Origin: Halopenitus persicus
Lineage (GTDB): Archaea > Halobacteriota > Halobacteria > Halobacteriales > Haloferacaceae
Direction of reading: 5' to 3'
Assembly (NCBI RefSeq): GCF_002355635.1
Contig: NZ_AP017558.1
Span: 2,542,001 to 2,606,000, forward strand
DNA length: 64,000 nt
The translations under genes were made by a program, and so were the position numbers. The number at the start of each line of letters is the position of its first letter. Position 1 is the first letter of the stretch. Of the stretch, positions 16,302 to 24,411 are shown one piece after another. The notes under the pieces were generated by a model. It was not told the origin of the DNA and made no database searches. It was given only the letters and a program-made list of their open reading frames with translations.

Positions 16302-17815
16302 CGGCCGATCGCTTCGACGTCCGGATACGTCTCGGCCCATGGATTCCGGCGTTCGGCGGCCGCGCTGGCGGCCAGGATCGTTTCCTCGTCGAACCGTGAC
16401 CCCACGAGCTGGGCGCCGATCGGGAGCCCCGACTCGGAGAGTCCGGCCGGCACCGACGCGGCGGGATGGCCGCTGAGGTTCATCGGCCAGGTGAGCAGCC
16501 AGTCGATGTACGGGTCGATCGGCTGCCCGTCGATCGTCTCGGGCCCCATCGTTCCGGCCTCGAAGGGCGGACACGCCAGCGTCGGGGTGAGAAGCAGGTC
16601 GTACTCGTCGAGGACGTCCTGCAGCCCGTCGTACACCGTGGTTCGAACGACGTCGGCCTGTTTGAACGCGACCGCGTCGTGGGCGTAGCCGTTCTCGAGG
16701 CGGTCGGCGAACGTGGGGGTGAGCTCCTCACGGTGGTCGCCGAGGAGGTCGATACCCTGCCGACGCCGGATGCTCTCCGCCATCGAGGCCAACGTCGATT
16801 CGAAGAGCGTGATCTCCGCGCCGCGCATCGTTGCAAGCGAGACGTCGAAGTCGGGATCGACTCGGTCGACGGTGGCACCGCCCGATCGGAGCACGTCGGC
16901 GAAGTCGTCGACCGTTTCGGTCACCTCGGGTTCGGTCTCGAAGACCCCCAAGTCGGGGCTATACGCGACCGACAGGTCGTCGATCGGGCGACGCGTCGCG
17001 GCCACATAGTCCGCCCCCTCGTCGGAGACGCTGATCGGGTCCCGCGGGTGCATTCCGGCGATGACGTCGAGCAGGAGCGCGCTGTCGCCGACGGTTCGGG
17101 TGAGCCCGCCGAGGGACATGAACGGGGCTGCCGAGACGAGGGCATCGGGCCGTGACGCTTCCGGAACGAGACCAGTGGTGGGTTTGAGGCCGTAGACGCC
17201 ACACGCGCTCGCGGGGATCCGGATCGATCCGGCGGCGTCGGACCCGAGCGCGATCGGGACCGTCCCGGCGGCGACGGCGGCGGCGCTTCCTCCGGACGAC
17301 CCGCCGGCCGTACGGGTCGGATCGAAGGGGTTTCCGGTCGTTCCGAACAGCGGGTTGGAGGTGTCACCGAGGTGGCCGAACTCCGGGGAGTTCGTCGACC
17401 CGACGACGATCGCACCGGCGTCCTGCAGGCGCCGGACGATGACGGACGTCGTCTCGGGAACGGCGTCCTCGAAGACCGCCGAGCCGTACGTGCACGGCAG
17501 TCCCTCGATGAACGAGTCGAGGTCCTTGAGCGCGATCGGGACGCCGTGGAGCCGGCCGAGCGGGTCGCCCGTTTCGACGGCTTCGGTCGCCGCGGCGGCC
17601 TCCTCGCGCGCCTCCTCCTCGCGGAGCTGGACGAAGGCGTTGATCGCGTCGTTCGTCGCCGCGATGCGGTCGTAGGCGGCGTCGACGGCCGCGGCCGGCG
17701 TGACCTCGCCGTCCTCGATCGCGGCCGCGAGCCGCCGGGCGGAGCGTGGCGTCGGCTCGGTCGTGGGGTCGGTAGCGTCGGTCATATCCTCGTCCGTGGC
17801 GTTGGTGTCGGTCAT
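16298..17815 (-). CDS. amidase signature family amidohydrolase
   Basis: The 505-residue serine amidase has the Gly/Ser-rich signature GGSSGGSAAAVAAG (171-184) and the Ser-cisSer-Lys triad: Lys97 in ALKD, Ser173/174, and nucleophile Ser197 in AAGSIRIP. The family hydrolyses amides ranging from simple carboxamides and aryl acylamides to Glu-tRNA intermediates. No GatB neighbour is present and the long acidic N-terminus differs from GatA, so it is taken as a catabolic amidase. In this setting an acyl-amine or gamma-glutamyl amide substrate is conceivable, but that is inference. Confidence 0.85.
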   Translation of the reverse strand: MTDTNATDEDMTDATDPTTEPTPRSARRLAAAIEDGEVTPAAAVDAAYDRIAATNDAINAFVQLREEEAREEAAAATEAVETGDPLGRLHGVPIALKDLDSFIEGLPCTYGSAVFEDAVPETTSVIVRRLQDAGAIVVGSTNSPEFGHLGDTSNPLFGTTGNPFDPTRTAGGSSGGSAAAVAAGTVPIALGSDAAGSIRIPASACGVYGLKPTTGLVPEASRPDALVSAAPFMSLGGLTRTVGDSALLLDVIAGMHPRDPISVSDEGADYVAATRRPIDDLSVAYSPDLGVFETEPEVTETVDDFADVLRSGGATVDRVDPDFDVSLATMRGAEITLFESTLASMAESIRRRQGIDLLGDHREELTPTFADRLENGYAHDAVAFKQADVVRTTVYDGLQDVLDEYDLLLTPTLACPPFEAGTMGPETIDGQPIDPYIDWLLTWPMNLSGHPAASVPAGLSESGLPIGAQLVGSRFDEETILAASAAAERRNPWAETYPDVEAIGR

Positions 17816-17868
17816 CGTGTCGATGGTGTCGATGTCGGTAGCGTGGATGTCGGTAGCGTCTCTCTCAT
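17812..17868 (-). CDS. possible 18-codon upstream ORF overlapping the amidase start
   Basis: The minus-strand frame MRETLPTSTLPTSTPSTR ends in a TGA overlapping the amidase start as ATGA (17812-17815). Its body is largely a 15-bp tandem repeat. No TATA box or Shine-Dalgarno supports its own start, so chance overlap is likely. Confidence 0.15.
   Translation of the reverse strand: MRETLPTSTLPTSTPSTR
17831..17860. repeat. 15-bp tandem repeat, 2 copies
   Basis: Two adjacent copies of gatgtcggtagcgtg, the second ending in c, lie just upstream of the amidase start. Confidence 0.85.
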
Positions 17869-17911
17869 CTCGTGACGATCGCCTCTCACGACGTCGGCAT
17901 CGGAACCGGAT

Positions 17912-19459
17912 TCAGTCGTCCTCCGCCGGCGCGATCGGGTCGTACCGGTCGAGAACCTGCTGTCGACTCTCGAGGTCGAGCGATTCGCCGTCGTACTCGG
18001 CCACCTCGGCGAACAGCTCGTCGACGTACTCCACGTCGGTGCCGACGTACGCGCCGATCACGTAGATGGCGACGTTCAGCGGCAGGCCGATGATCGCACC
18101 GGTGAAGCCGGCCAACTCGGCGATCGGGCCGCCGACGCTCGGCGCGAGCAGGAAGTTGATCCCGTAGGTGGTGGTGAGTCCGACGACGATCCCGGCCAGC
18201 GCCGCGGTCGCGTTTCCGCGCTTCCAGATGAGCCCGAGCGCGATCGGCGGGAACAGGTGGACGATTCCCTCGTAGGTCCAGATGGCGATCCGGGCCAAAA
18301 GCGGCAGGTCGAGCGTCGCCAGGTAGTAGGCCACGAGGACCCACGCCACGATGACCACCCGGGAGACGTTGACCGCCTTCCCGGTCGAGATGTCGGGTTT
18401 GAGCTCCTTGACGACGTTCCAGGAGACGACCACGCCCATCGTGGCGAGCTGGGAGTCGATGCTCGACATCCCGGCGGCCAGTACGATGATGCCGACGCCC
18501 GCGAGCAGTAGGGGACCGCCGGCGGCCTCGGCCATCACGAAGAACGCGCTTTGGCCGGCTTCCGCGGCCTCGGGAACGAGCCCGACGCCAAGCCCGAGCA
18601 CGAGCACCATGAAGGAGGTGACGGTGACGAGGATCGGCGCGCCGACCGCGACCTTCTTGACCTCCGTGACGTCCTTCGCGAGGAAGATCCGATTGAAGAT
18701 CTCGAGCCAGGCGTACCCGCCGATCGTCCCGGTGAGGATGATCGACGCCCAGTAGCCCGTCGATCCCTGGACGGTGAGCAGCTCGGACTGTTGGGTCGCG
18801 ACCTGATCGAGCAGCGGGCCGAAGCCGCCGAAGAGGGCGTTCGAGATCCACACCAGCGCGATGAAGACGATCACCGTCGAGATGATCCCCTGCACGAAGT
18901 CGGTGACGACGACGCTGCGCATCCCCGAGAACACGATGTATCCGAGGACGACCGCGGTGATGATCCCCATCCCGACGTCGAAGGAGATGGTCCCGTTCGT
19001 CGCCTCGTACATCAACATTCCGAAGGTCTTGATCGAAAGGACCTGCCAGGGCGCGCCGATGACGATCGCGCCGATCGCGACGAGGACGGCCAGCGTCGGG
19101 GAATCGAACCGGAGGCGGATGAAGTCCGGCATGTTGTAGAGGTCGTGGAGCTTGCCCCACTTCCAGATCCGCGGCGCGATCGCGTAGTAGACCACCAGTC
19201 CGGCGATCGTGTACAGGACGATGTAGAAGGCGATGGCGCCGCTTGTGCCCGCCATCGCGAACCAACTCGTGTAGAAGCTCGCGATGATCCACGTCGCGAG
19301 GACGGTGAACAGCATCATCCACCACGGGTACGAGCGTCCGGCGACGGCGTACTCCTCCATCGTCTGGTCCCGGAGGCGGCCGTACACGAGCACGACCGCC
19401 GCCAGAAGTCCCAGGTACGCGAACAACAGGATGGCCGGAAGGACGTCCGAGATCGCCAT
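17912..19459 (-). CDS. sodium:solute symporter (SSS) family transporter
   Basis: The 515-residue polytopic protein has about 13 hydrophobic helices. Family features include the N-terminal YAVAGRSYPWWMMLFTVLATW region and the conserved AAGMSSIDSQLATMG segment near 325. The SSS family moves proline, pantothenate, choline, urea or sugars with sodium. It is coupled to the small membrane protein upstream (start overlaps stop as TGATG), an arrangement known for DUF3311-SSS pairs. The substrate is not predictable; an organic nitrogen compound would suit the surroundings. Confidence 0.88.
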   Translation of the reverse strand: MAISDVLPAILLFAYLGLLAAVVLVYGRLRDQTMEEYAVAGRSYPWWMMLFTVLATWIIASFYTSWFAMAGTSGAIAFYIVLYTIAGLVVYYAIAPRIWKWGKLHDLYNMPDFIRLRFDSPTLAVLVAIGAIVIGAPWQVLSIKTFGMLMYEATNGTISFDVGMGIITAVVLGYIVFSGMRSVVVTDFVQGIISTVIVFIALVWISNALFGGFGPLLDQVATQQSELLTVQGSTGYWASIILTGTIGGYAWLEIFNRIFLAKDVTEVKKVAVGAPILVTVTSFMVLVLGLGVGLVPEAAEAGQSAFFVMAEAAGGPLLLAGVGIIVLAAGMSSIDSQLATMGVVVSWNVVKELKPDISTGKAVNVSRVVIVAWVLVAYYLATLDLPLLARIAIWTYEGIVHLFPPIALGLIWKRGNATAALAGIVVGLTTTYGINFLLAPSVGGPIAELAGFTGAIIGLPLNVAIYVIGAYVGTDVEYVDELFAEVAEYDGESLDLESRQQVLDRYDPIAPAEDD

Positions 19460-19728
19460 CAGACGAGCTCACCCCGCTTGGCTTCGACCCAGTACAGTGT
19501 CGCGAGGCCGAGCGCGATCAACACGCTCACCAGGAACACCCAGAACAGCACGAACGAGAGGCCGAACACGAACGGTTCCATCCGGTTGAAGAAGCTGAAG
19601 AACGGCGGCATCACGGTCGCGAACAGGACGACGAAATACACCCCGAAGGCGAATACCACGGTTCGACGATCGAGGCTCGTGATGAATCCGGTTATCGGTC
19701 CGTTCGACGTGTTGCGTGTCGTTGACAT
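19459..19728 (-). CDS. small two-helix membrane protein, DUF3311-like symporter partner
   Basis: The 89-residue protein has two strong transmembrane segments (about residues 23-45 and 55-78), PPFFSFFNRMEPFVFG between them and a short basic tail. It matches the DUF3311/YhdT type of small proteins encoded immediately upstream of SSS symporters. Its stop overlaps the symporter ATG by one base, implying coupled, probably stoichiometric synthesis. The start at 19728 is supported by a TATA box about 33 nt upstream. The biochemical role is unknown. Confidence 0.75.
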   Translation of the reverse strand: MSTTRNTSNGPITGFITSLDRRTVVFAFGVYFVVLFATVMPPFFSFFNRMEPFVFGLSFVLFWVFLVSVLIALGLATLYWVEAKRGELV

Positions 19729-19757
19729 GCTTCGAAACGTCCGATCCGAAAGCAGGG

Positions 19758-19766
19758 TTATAAATC
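19758..19766 (-). promoter_or_regulatory. TATA box of the DUF3311-symporter operon
   Basis: The minus-strand element ATTTATAAC lies about 33 nt upstream of the ATG at 19728, in a locally AT-rich patch. Confidence 0.55.
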
Positions 19767-19941
19767 TATTTGGTAATTGAACAGGATTCGAACTGAGCGG
19801 ATAGAGCGACTCACAGACCGAACACTTCGAACGATATACAGATCGTAGCTCACAGTTCCGGCCGTCCGGAGCCGGCGACTCCCGACACAACCGATGTCAG
19901 ATGCTGGAACAGTTTCCAGTCGTCGGAGACCGGTCGATGAA

Positions 19942-19950
19942 GGTTTATTA
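19942..19950 (+). promoter_or_regulatory. TATA box of the aldehyde:ferredoxin oxidoreductase gene
   Basis: The sequence ggtttatta is centred 22-27 nt upstream of the ATG codons at 19968 and 19974, consistent with a leaderless transcript. Confidence 0.5.
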
Positions 19951-19967
19951 CCATTGACTCACGACCT

Positions 19968-21632
19968 ATGGGTATGCTCCACAACCGCGGTCCGCTACTC
20001 ACGATCGACGTCGGAGACAGGGAGACCTCAGAGGAGGACATCGCCGAGATCAACGAACGGTACATCGGGGGGCGGGGCGTCGGGACCCGGCTCGCGCACG
20101 AGCGGATCCCGTTCGACGCCGACCCCCTGGGTCCGGAAAACCGGCTCGTGTTCACGACGGGGCCGATGCAGTCGTCGACGATGAGCTTCACCGGGCGGAT
20201 GAACGTCACCGGCGTCTCGCCGCTGACCGACGGTCTGCTCTCGAGCAACGCCGGCGGCTTCATGTCCCGCAACTTCGCCGACACGGGATACAGCGCGGTC
20301 GAAATCACCGGCGAGAGCGACGAGCTGATCGCCGTTCACGTCCGCGACGACGGGATCGAGTTCGAGGCCGTCCCCGAGCTGGCCGGCGAGACGGTCGGCG
20401 ACACCGTCGCCCATCTCGAGGCGGAACGCGGCATCACCGCCGACCAGACCGCCATCATCGGCCCGGCCGGCGAGAACGGGGTCCGGTTCGCCTCCATCAT
20501 GACCTCCGAGGAGCGCGCGTTCGGCCGCGGCGGGCTCGGGGCGGTCCTCGGGGCGAAGAACGTCAAGGCGATCACCTTCGAGGGCGACTCGGCGCCCGAG
20601 ATCGAGATCCCCGCCACCCAGATGGAGGTCCACCGCGAGGCCGCCACCGACGACAACATCATGAAGCGGCAGGGGACGGTGGCCGTGATGGACCTGGCCA
20701 ACGCGATGGAGGGGCTCCCCTCCTACTACTTCTCCGAGCGCGAGTTCGCGGGCGTCGAGGGGATCAACGGCTCGGCCGTCGAGGAGAAGAAGTACAAGAA
20801 GGGCACCTGTTCACAGTGTGCCTTCGCGTGCAAGCTTCCGACGCGGGACGAGGAGCGCGGGGTCGAGACCGAGGGTCCCGAATTTGAGGTCGCGATGGCG
20901 TTCGGATCGAACTCCGGCGTCGACGACATCGTCGACGTGATGCAGTCGAACGAGCTGTGTGACCAGTACGGCCTCGACGCGATCTCCGCCGGCAACACCG
21001 TCGCTGCCTACCTCGCCAGCGAGGACGAGTTCGGGAACGTCGACCTCATCCACGAGACCGTCGAGAAGATCGCCCGCCGTGAGGGCGTCGGCGACCTCCT
21101 CGCGGAGGGCATCGCGAGGTGCCACGACGAGCTCGGGGTCGGGAACTGGTCGGTCAAGGGAATGGACTTCGCGGCCCACGAGGGACGCGTCCTCCACGGA
21201 CAGGGGCTCTCGTACGCCGTTTCCAACCGCGGCGCGGACCACATGTACGCGACCTTCTACTCCGTCGAGTATCCCCTCGTTCCCGAGGAGGACGCCCTCG
21301 ATCCCGAGGGAACGCTCGGCAAGGCCGACCGCCTGGTCGAGCGCGAGAACATGATGGCGCTCAACGACGCGGGCGTCGTCTGCAAGTTCTCCCGGGACTA
21401 CATGAGCCCCGACCGCTACGAGGCGCTCTTCGGCGCGGACTTCGAGGACCTCCTCGCGGTCGGCGGCCGGATCGTCACCCTCGAGCGCCACTTCAACAAC
21501 CAGCGCGGCGTCGACCGCGAGGACGACACGCTCCCGTACGACCTGCCGGACCTCGAGGAGGCCCTCGGGGAGTACTACGACGCCCGCGGCTGGGAGGACG
21601 GCGTCGTTCCCGACTCGGCCGTGCCGGCCTGA
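19968..21632 (+). CDS. tungsten-containing aldehyde:ferredoxin oxidoreductase family protein
   Basis: The 554-residue AOR-family enzyme oxidises aldehydes to acids with ferredoxin as acceptor, using tungstopterin and one 4Fe-4S cluster. Cluster cysteines are C281, C284 and C288 (CSQCAFAC) and C472 (GVVCKF). The N-terminal pterin-binding domain shows GGRGVGTRLAHE and NAGGFMSRNFADTGY, and CDQYGLDAIS (331-340) is the conserved DxxGxD-like region. A second ATG two codons in (19974) is an equally possible start. Among amine deamination genes it could dispose of aldehydes alongside the NAD-dependent dehydrogenase; that is inferred. Confidence 0.88.
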   Translation: MGMLHNRGPLLTIDVGDRETSEEDIAEINERYIGGRGVGTRLAHERIPFDADPLGPENRLVFTTGPMQSSTMSFTGRMNVTGVSPLTDGLLSSNAGGFMSRNFADTGYSAVEITGESDELIAVHVRDDGIEFEAVPELAGETVGDTVAHLEAERGITADQTAIIGPAGENGVRFASIMTSEERAFGRGGLGAVLGAKNVKAITFEGDSAPEIEIPATQMEVHREAATDDNIMKRQGTVAVMDLANAMEGLPSYYFSEREFAGVEGINGSAVEEKKYKKGTCSQCAFACKLPTRDEERGVETEGPEFEVAMAFGSNSGVDDIVDVMQSNELCDQYGLDAISAGNTVAAYLASEDEFGNVDLIHETVEKIARREGVGDLLAEGIARCHDELGVGNWSVKGMDFAAHEGRVLHGQGLSYAVSNRGADHMYATFYSVEYPLVPEEDALDPEGTLGKADRLVERENMMALNDAGVVCKFSRDYMSPDRYEALFGADFEDLLAVGGRIVTLERHFNNQRGVDREDDTLPYDLPDLEEALGEYYDARGWEDGVVPDSAVPA

Positions 21633-21650
21633 CGCGGCGCCTCCGAATTC

Positions 21651-22946
21651 CTACGTCTCCTCGGCGACGCCGCACCAGTCCATCGCCGTGAGCGCGATCG
21701 CCTGTGCGGTCTCGACGAGCGAGTCGATCTCGACGTGTTCGTCGGCGCCGTGTGCGTTCGCCCCGCGCGGGCCGAGCGAGATCGCCGGGACGTCGTAGTA
21801 GAGCTGGTAGAACCGCTCATCGAGGCCGCCGAGCCCGCCGACGTACTCGGTCGTTCCGCCGGTGACCGCCTCGGCATGGTCGGTCGCCAGTCGAACGATC
21901 GCCTCCTCCGTGTCGACCTCGTGCGGGTCGGCGTTCCAGCCGAACCACTCGATCTCGGGCGGGTGCTCGCTGAGCCAGGGATCCTCGTCGGCGACCGCGG
22001 ACACCGTCTCGACGATCTCGGCGCGAACCTCCTCGCTCGTCTCGCCGGGCGGCCAGCCGACGCGGCCGGTGAGGACCGCCTCGCCGGGGACCTTCGAGAT
22101 CCAGTCGCCCGCCTCCATCACGCTGACGCTCAGGTTGGTCACGCTCCCCTCCGCCCGGGGGTCCTGGTTGACCGCCGGCTGGTACTCGGTCCGCTCCCGG
22201 CGCCGTTCGTCCAGGGCCTCGAGAGCCTGATAGACGCGAGTCGCGTGGCCGAGCGCGTTCTCGCCGGCGTACTTGAACGCGGTGTGTGCCGCCTCGCCGG
22301 GAACCGTAACCCGGAAGTAGGAGACGCCGGCGCCGGCGATCCCCACGTTGGGGATCCCGAACGGTTCGGCGATGATCGCGGCGTCGGGGCGGTACCCGCG
22401 CTCGAGCGCCGACAGCACCCCGCCGGTGCCGCCGGACTCCTCCTCGATCGTCGTCTGGAGGTGCAGGTCGCCCTCGAGGTCGACGTCGAGCTCCTCCAGG
22501 ACCTCGAACGCGTGAACGAACGCCGCGATCCCGCCCTTCATGTCCAGGGTACCCCGTCCATAGACCCGCCCGTCCGCCACGGTCGTCTCCCAGGGGTCGT
22601 ACTCCCAGTCGGCGACCGGGTTCGGGTTGACGACGTCGACGTGGCCGCTCAGCGTCAGCGAGCGTCCGTCGCCGCGTCCCTCCCGGGTCGCGACGAGGTT
22701 CTCGCGCCCCTCGTAGCCGTACTCCTCGTAGGAGACCGTCTCGAAGAAGCCCGGGTGATCGCGCAACCGCTCGATCGACGGCTCCCACGTGTCGATCTCG
22801 AGGTCGTGGTCGGCCAGACGGTCACGGATGACGGCCTGTGCCGGTCCTTCGCGCCCCGACACCGACTCCGCCGCCACGAGTTCCCCCAGAAAATCGAGCA
22901 GTCTATCCTGCGTTTCGGCTATCCGTTCGCGAACCTCCGTGTGCAT
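21651..22946 (-). CDS. M20-family metallo-amidohydrolase (ArgE/DapE/aminoacylase-like)
   Basis: The 431-residue dizinc hydrolase has SGHVDVV (100-106; His102 ligand, Asp104), GTLDMKGG (132-139; bridging Asp135) and IEEESGGTGG (167-176; catalytic Glu), plus a lid domain with PGEAAHTAF. Members deacylate N-acyl amino acids or cleave small peptides. The start at 22946 is preferred because the fold begins there and a TATA-like element lies at 22972-22979. An upstream in-frame ATG at 23207 would add 87 low-complexity residues (PTVPEP repeats), and it too has an AT-rich element about 27 nt upstream. It is convergent with the AOR gene. Confidence 0.85.
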   Translation of the reverse strand: MHTEVRERIAETQDRLLDFLGELVAAESVSGREGPAQAVIRDRLADHDLEIDTWEPSIERLRDHPGFFETVSYEEYGYEGRENLVATREGRGDGRSLTLSGHVDVVNPNPVADWEYDPWETTVADGRVYGRGTLDMKGGIAAFVHAFEVLEELDVDLEGDLHLQTTIEEESGGTGGVLSALERGYRPDAAIIAEPFGIPNVGIAGAGVSYFRVTVPGEAAHTAFKYAGENALGHATRVYQALEALDERRRERTEYQPAVNQDPRAEGSVTNLSVSVMEAGDWISKVPGEAVLTGRVGWPPGETSEEVRAEIVETVSAVADEDPWLSEHPPEIEWFGWNADPHEVDTEEAIVRLATDHAEAVTGGTTEYVGGLGGLDERFYQLYYDVPAISLGPRGANAHGADEHVEIDSLVETAQAIALTAMDWCGVAEET

Positions 22947-22971
22947 ACGATCGCCGTCCGTGTCGCGTGGG

Positions 22972-22979
22972 CATATACC
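22972..22979 (-). promoter_or_regulatory. TATA-like element of the M20 hydrolase gene
   Basis: The minus-strand sequence GGTATATG is centred about 29 nt upstream of the ATG at 22946 and supports that start. Confidence 0.5.
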
Positions 22980-23070
22980 TTGGTGCATCGGGACACGCAA
23001 CCGGAACCGCTCGTCAGTTTCCACTCGCGTTCGATCACGGTCGGCCGCAGCGTTCGGTTCAGCTGCGCTC

Positions 23071-23140
23071 GGTTCGGGGACGGTCGGTTCGAGGACGGTC
23101 GGTTCGGGGACGGTCGGTTCGGGGACGGTCGGTTCGGTCG
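23071..23140. repeat. 15-bp tandem repeat, 4 copies plus a partial
   Basis: Units of ggttcggggacggtc begin at 23071, 23086 (one change), 23101 and 23116; a partial copy follows. Read on the minus strand they would encode a Pro-Glu-Pro-Thr-Val repeat if the hydrolase began at 23207. Confidence 0.93.
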
Positions 23141-23225
23141 TCGGAATCGATTCGGCTGCCGGGATCTCGATGACCGAGGCTATCCGCTCCTCGTCTCCGA
23201 TCCACATTTCCTTTCCGTCTGTCGT

Positions 23226-23256
23226 TCATATAAATTATATAAAGTAAACGTTTATC
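23226..23256. promoter_or_regulatory. AT-rich divergent promoter between hydrolase and peroxiredoxin genes
   Basis: The sequence tcatataaattatata (from about 23226) and tttatctc (23250-23257) are TATA-like. The latter is centred about 28 nt upstream of the peroxiredoxin ATG at 23282. The former is 27 nt from the alternative minus-strand start at 23207. Confidence 0.5.
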
Positions 23257-23281
23257 TCTACGCCGTGTTTTATATCGGACG

Positions 23282-23848
23282 ATGTCCAAGGACTTTCCGC
23301 TTCCGGACGACTTGCCGGTTCCGGAGGACGACGGTGCGGCCGACCATCTGCCGGGAATGACCGTGCCCGACGTCTCGCTTCCGGCGACCGACGACGCGAC
23401 GGTCGCCCTTCGTGAACTGCCTCCCCGAACGGTCATCTACGTCTATCCGCTGACCGGACGGCCGGACGAGGACGTGATCCCGGAGGGATGGGAGGACGTC
23501 CCGGGTGCCCGCGGCTGTACGCCTGAGTCACGCGGGTTTCGCAGCCATTACGACGAGCTCCGGGAGGCCGGCGTTGGCGACGTGTTCGGACTGTCGACGC
23601 AGTCGACCGCGTACCAGCGCGAGGCCCGCGACCGGCTCCATCTTCCCTTCGAGCTGCTGAGCGATGCCGACCGGGAGCTTGCGGACGCCCTCGACCTCCC
23701 GACGTTCACCATCGCAGGGGACGACTATCTGAAGCGATTGACGATGGTCGTCACCGATGGCCGCATCGAACACGTCTTCTATCCGATCTTCCCGCCGGAC
23801 GAACACGCGGACGAGGTGCTGGAGTGGGCCGCAAGCGACTCCCGGTAA
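23282..23848 (+). CDS. peroxiredoxin (AhpC/TSA family, single-cysteine)
   Basis: The 188-residue thioredoxin-fold peroxidase has the active-site segment YVYPLTGRP...GARGCTPES, with peroxidatic Cys79 and Arg/Thr neighbours, as in PrxQ/BCP-like proteins. It contains no second cysteine, so the resolving thiol must come from a partner (1-Cys mechanism). Haloarchaeal homologues of this branch have an insert between the Pro-rich loop and the Cys, as seen here (residues 60-77). It is probably leaderless and stands alone. It could protect against peroxide from the FAD amine oxidase, but it is equally a general stress gene. Confidence 0.85.
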   Translation: MSKDFPLPDDLPVPEDDGAADHLPGMTVPDVSLPATDDATVALRELPPRTVIYVYPLTGRPDEDVIPEGWEDVPGARGCTPESRGFRSHYDELREAGVGDVFGLSTQSTAYQREARDRLHLPFELLSDADRELADALDLPTFTIAGDDYLKRLTMVVTDGRIEHVFYPIFPPDEHADEVLEWAASDSR

Positions 23849-24381
23849 CTGCTCCGATCGTCGCCGAACGGACGCCCGATCACCGGCGAGCCCTTCCTCA
23901 CGCTCGCCGTCGTTCCGTGGACGCGTTCGATCTGCCCGCCGAGTAGTCGCCGTCCACCCATCCCTCATCGTCTTTCGAAACTGACCGGTATGTGAATTCA
24001 TATGAATAACTATGATAGATTATGTCCCGCAACCGATCCGTCGCACGATACGGTCCGAGCGCGACCGGTCATCCGGCGAACGGTACCTCGACAGATATTG
24101 GTGATTCAAGGCCATATATCGTCATCCGTGACGGGTTCGTTCATCTCCTGCGGGCCGTTCATCCGAACCATCTCAGCGTTCGATCGGGAGTCGCTCCACT
24201 TCTCGACGATGTTATCATATTTTTATACTATATTAAAATAGGAGACGTTCTGCCGATGGAGGCGGAGTACGGACGACCGCATCGTGCCGAACGGCGACCC
24301 GTCTGCTTCCGCCCGCTCGGGACGAACGGCGCGCCCGGACGGTCCGAACCGGCCGGGTCGACGGGTCCGGATTTCGACAGC
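23849..24381. other. intergenic region with AT-rich patch, no clear gene
   Basis: About 530 nt without a supported gene. A very AT-rich patch lies at 24208-24242. The plus frame in phase with the mutase gene is open from 24022, but its 130 residues do not look like a fold. On the minus strand a frame ending at 24105 reads NIVEKWSDSRSNAEM then VRMNGPQEMNEPVTDDDIWP. It has no proper start and may be a gene fragment or chance. Confidence 0.35.
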
Positions 24382-24388
24382 GTTTATG
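24382..24388 (+). promoter_or_regulatory. TATA box of the phosphohexomutase gene
   Basis: The sequence gtttatg is centred 27 nt upstream of the ATG at 24412, arguing for a leaderless start there. Confidence 0.6.
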
Positions 24389-24411
24389 ACCTATGTTCAC
24401 TACTGGCGCCC

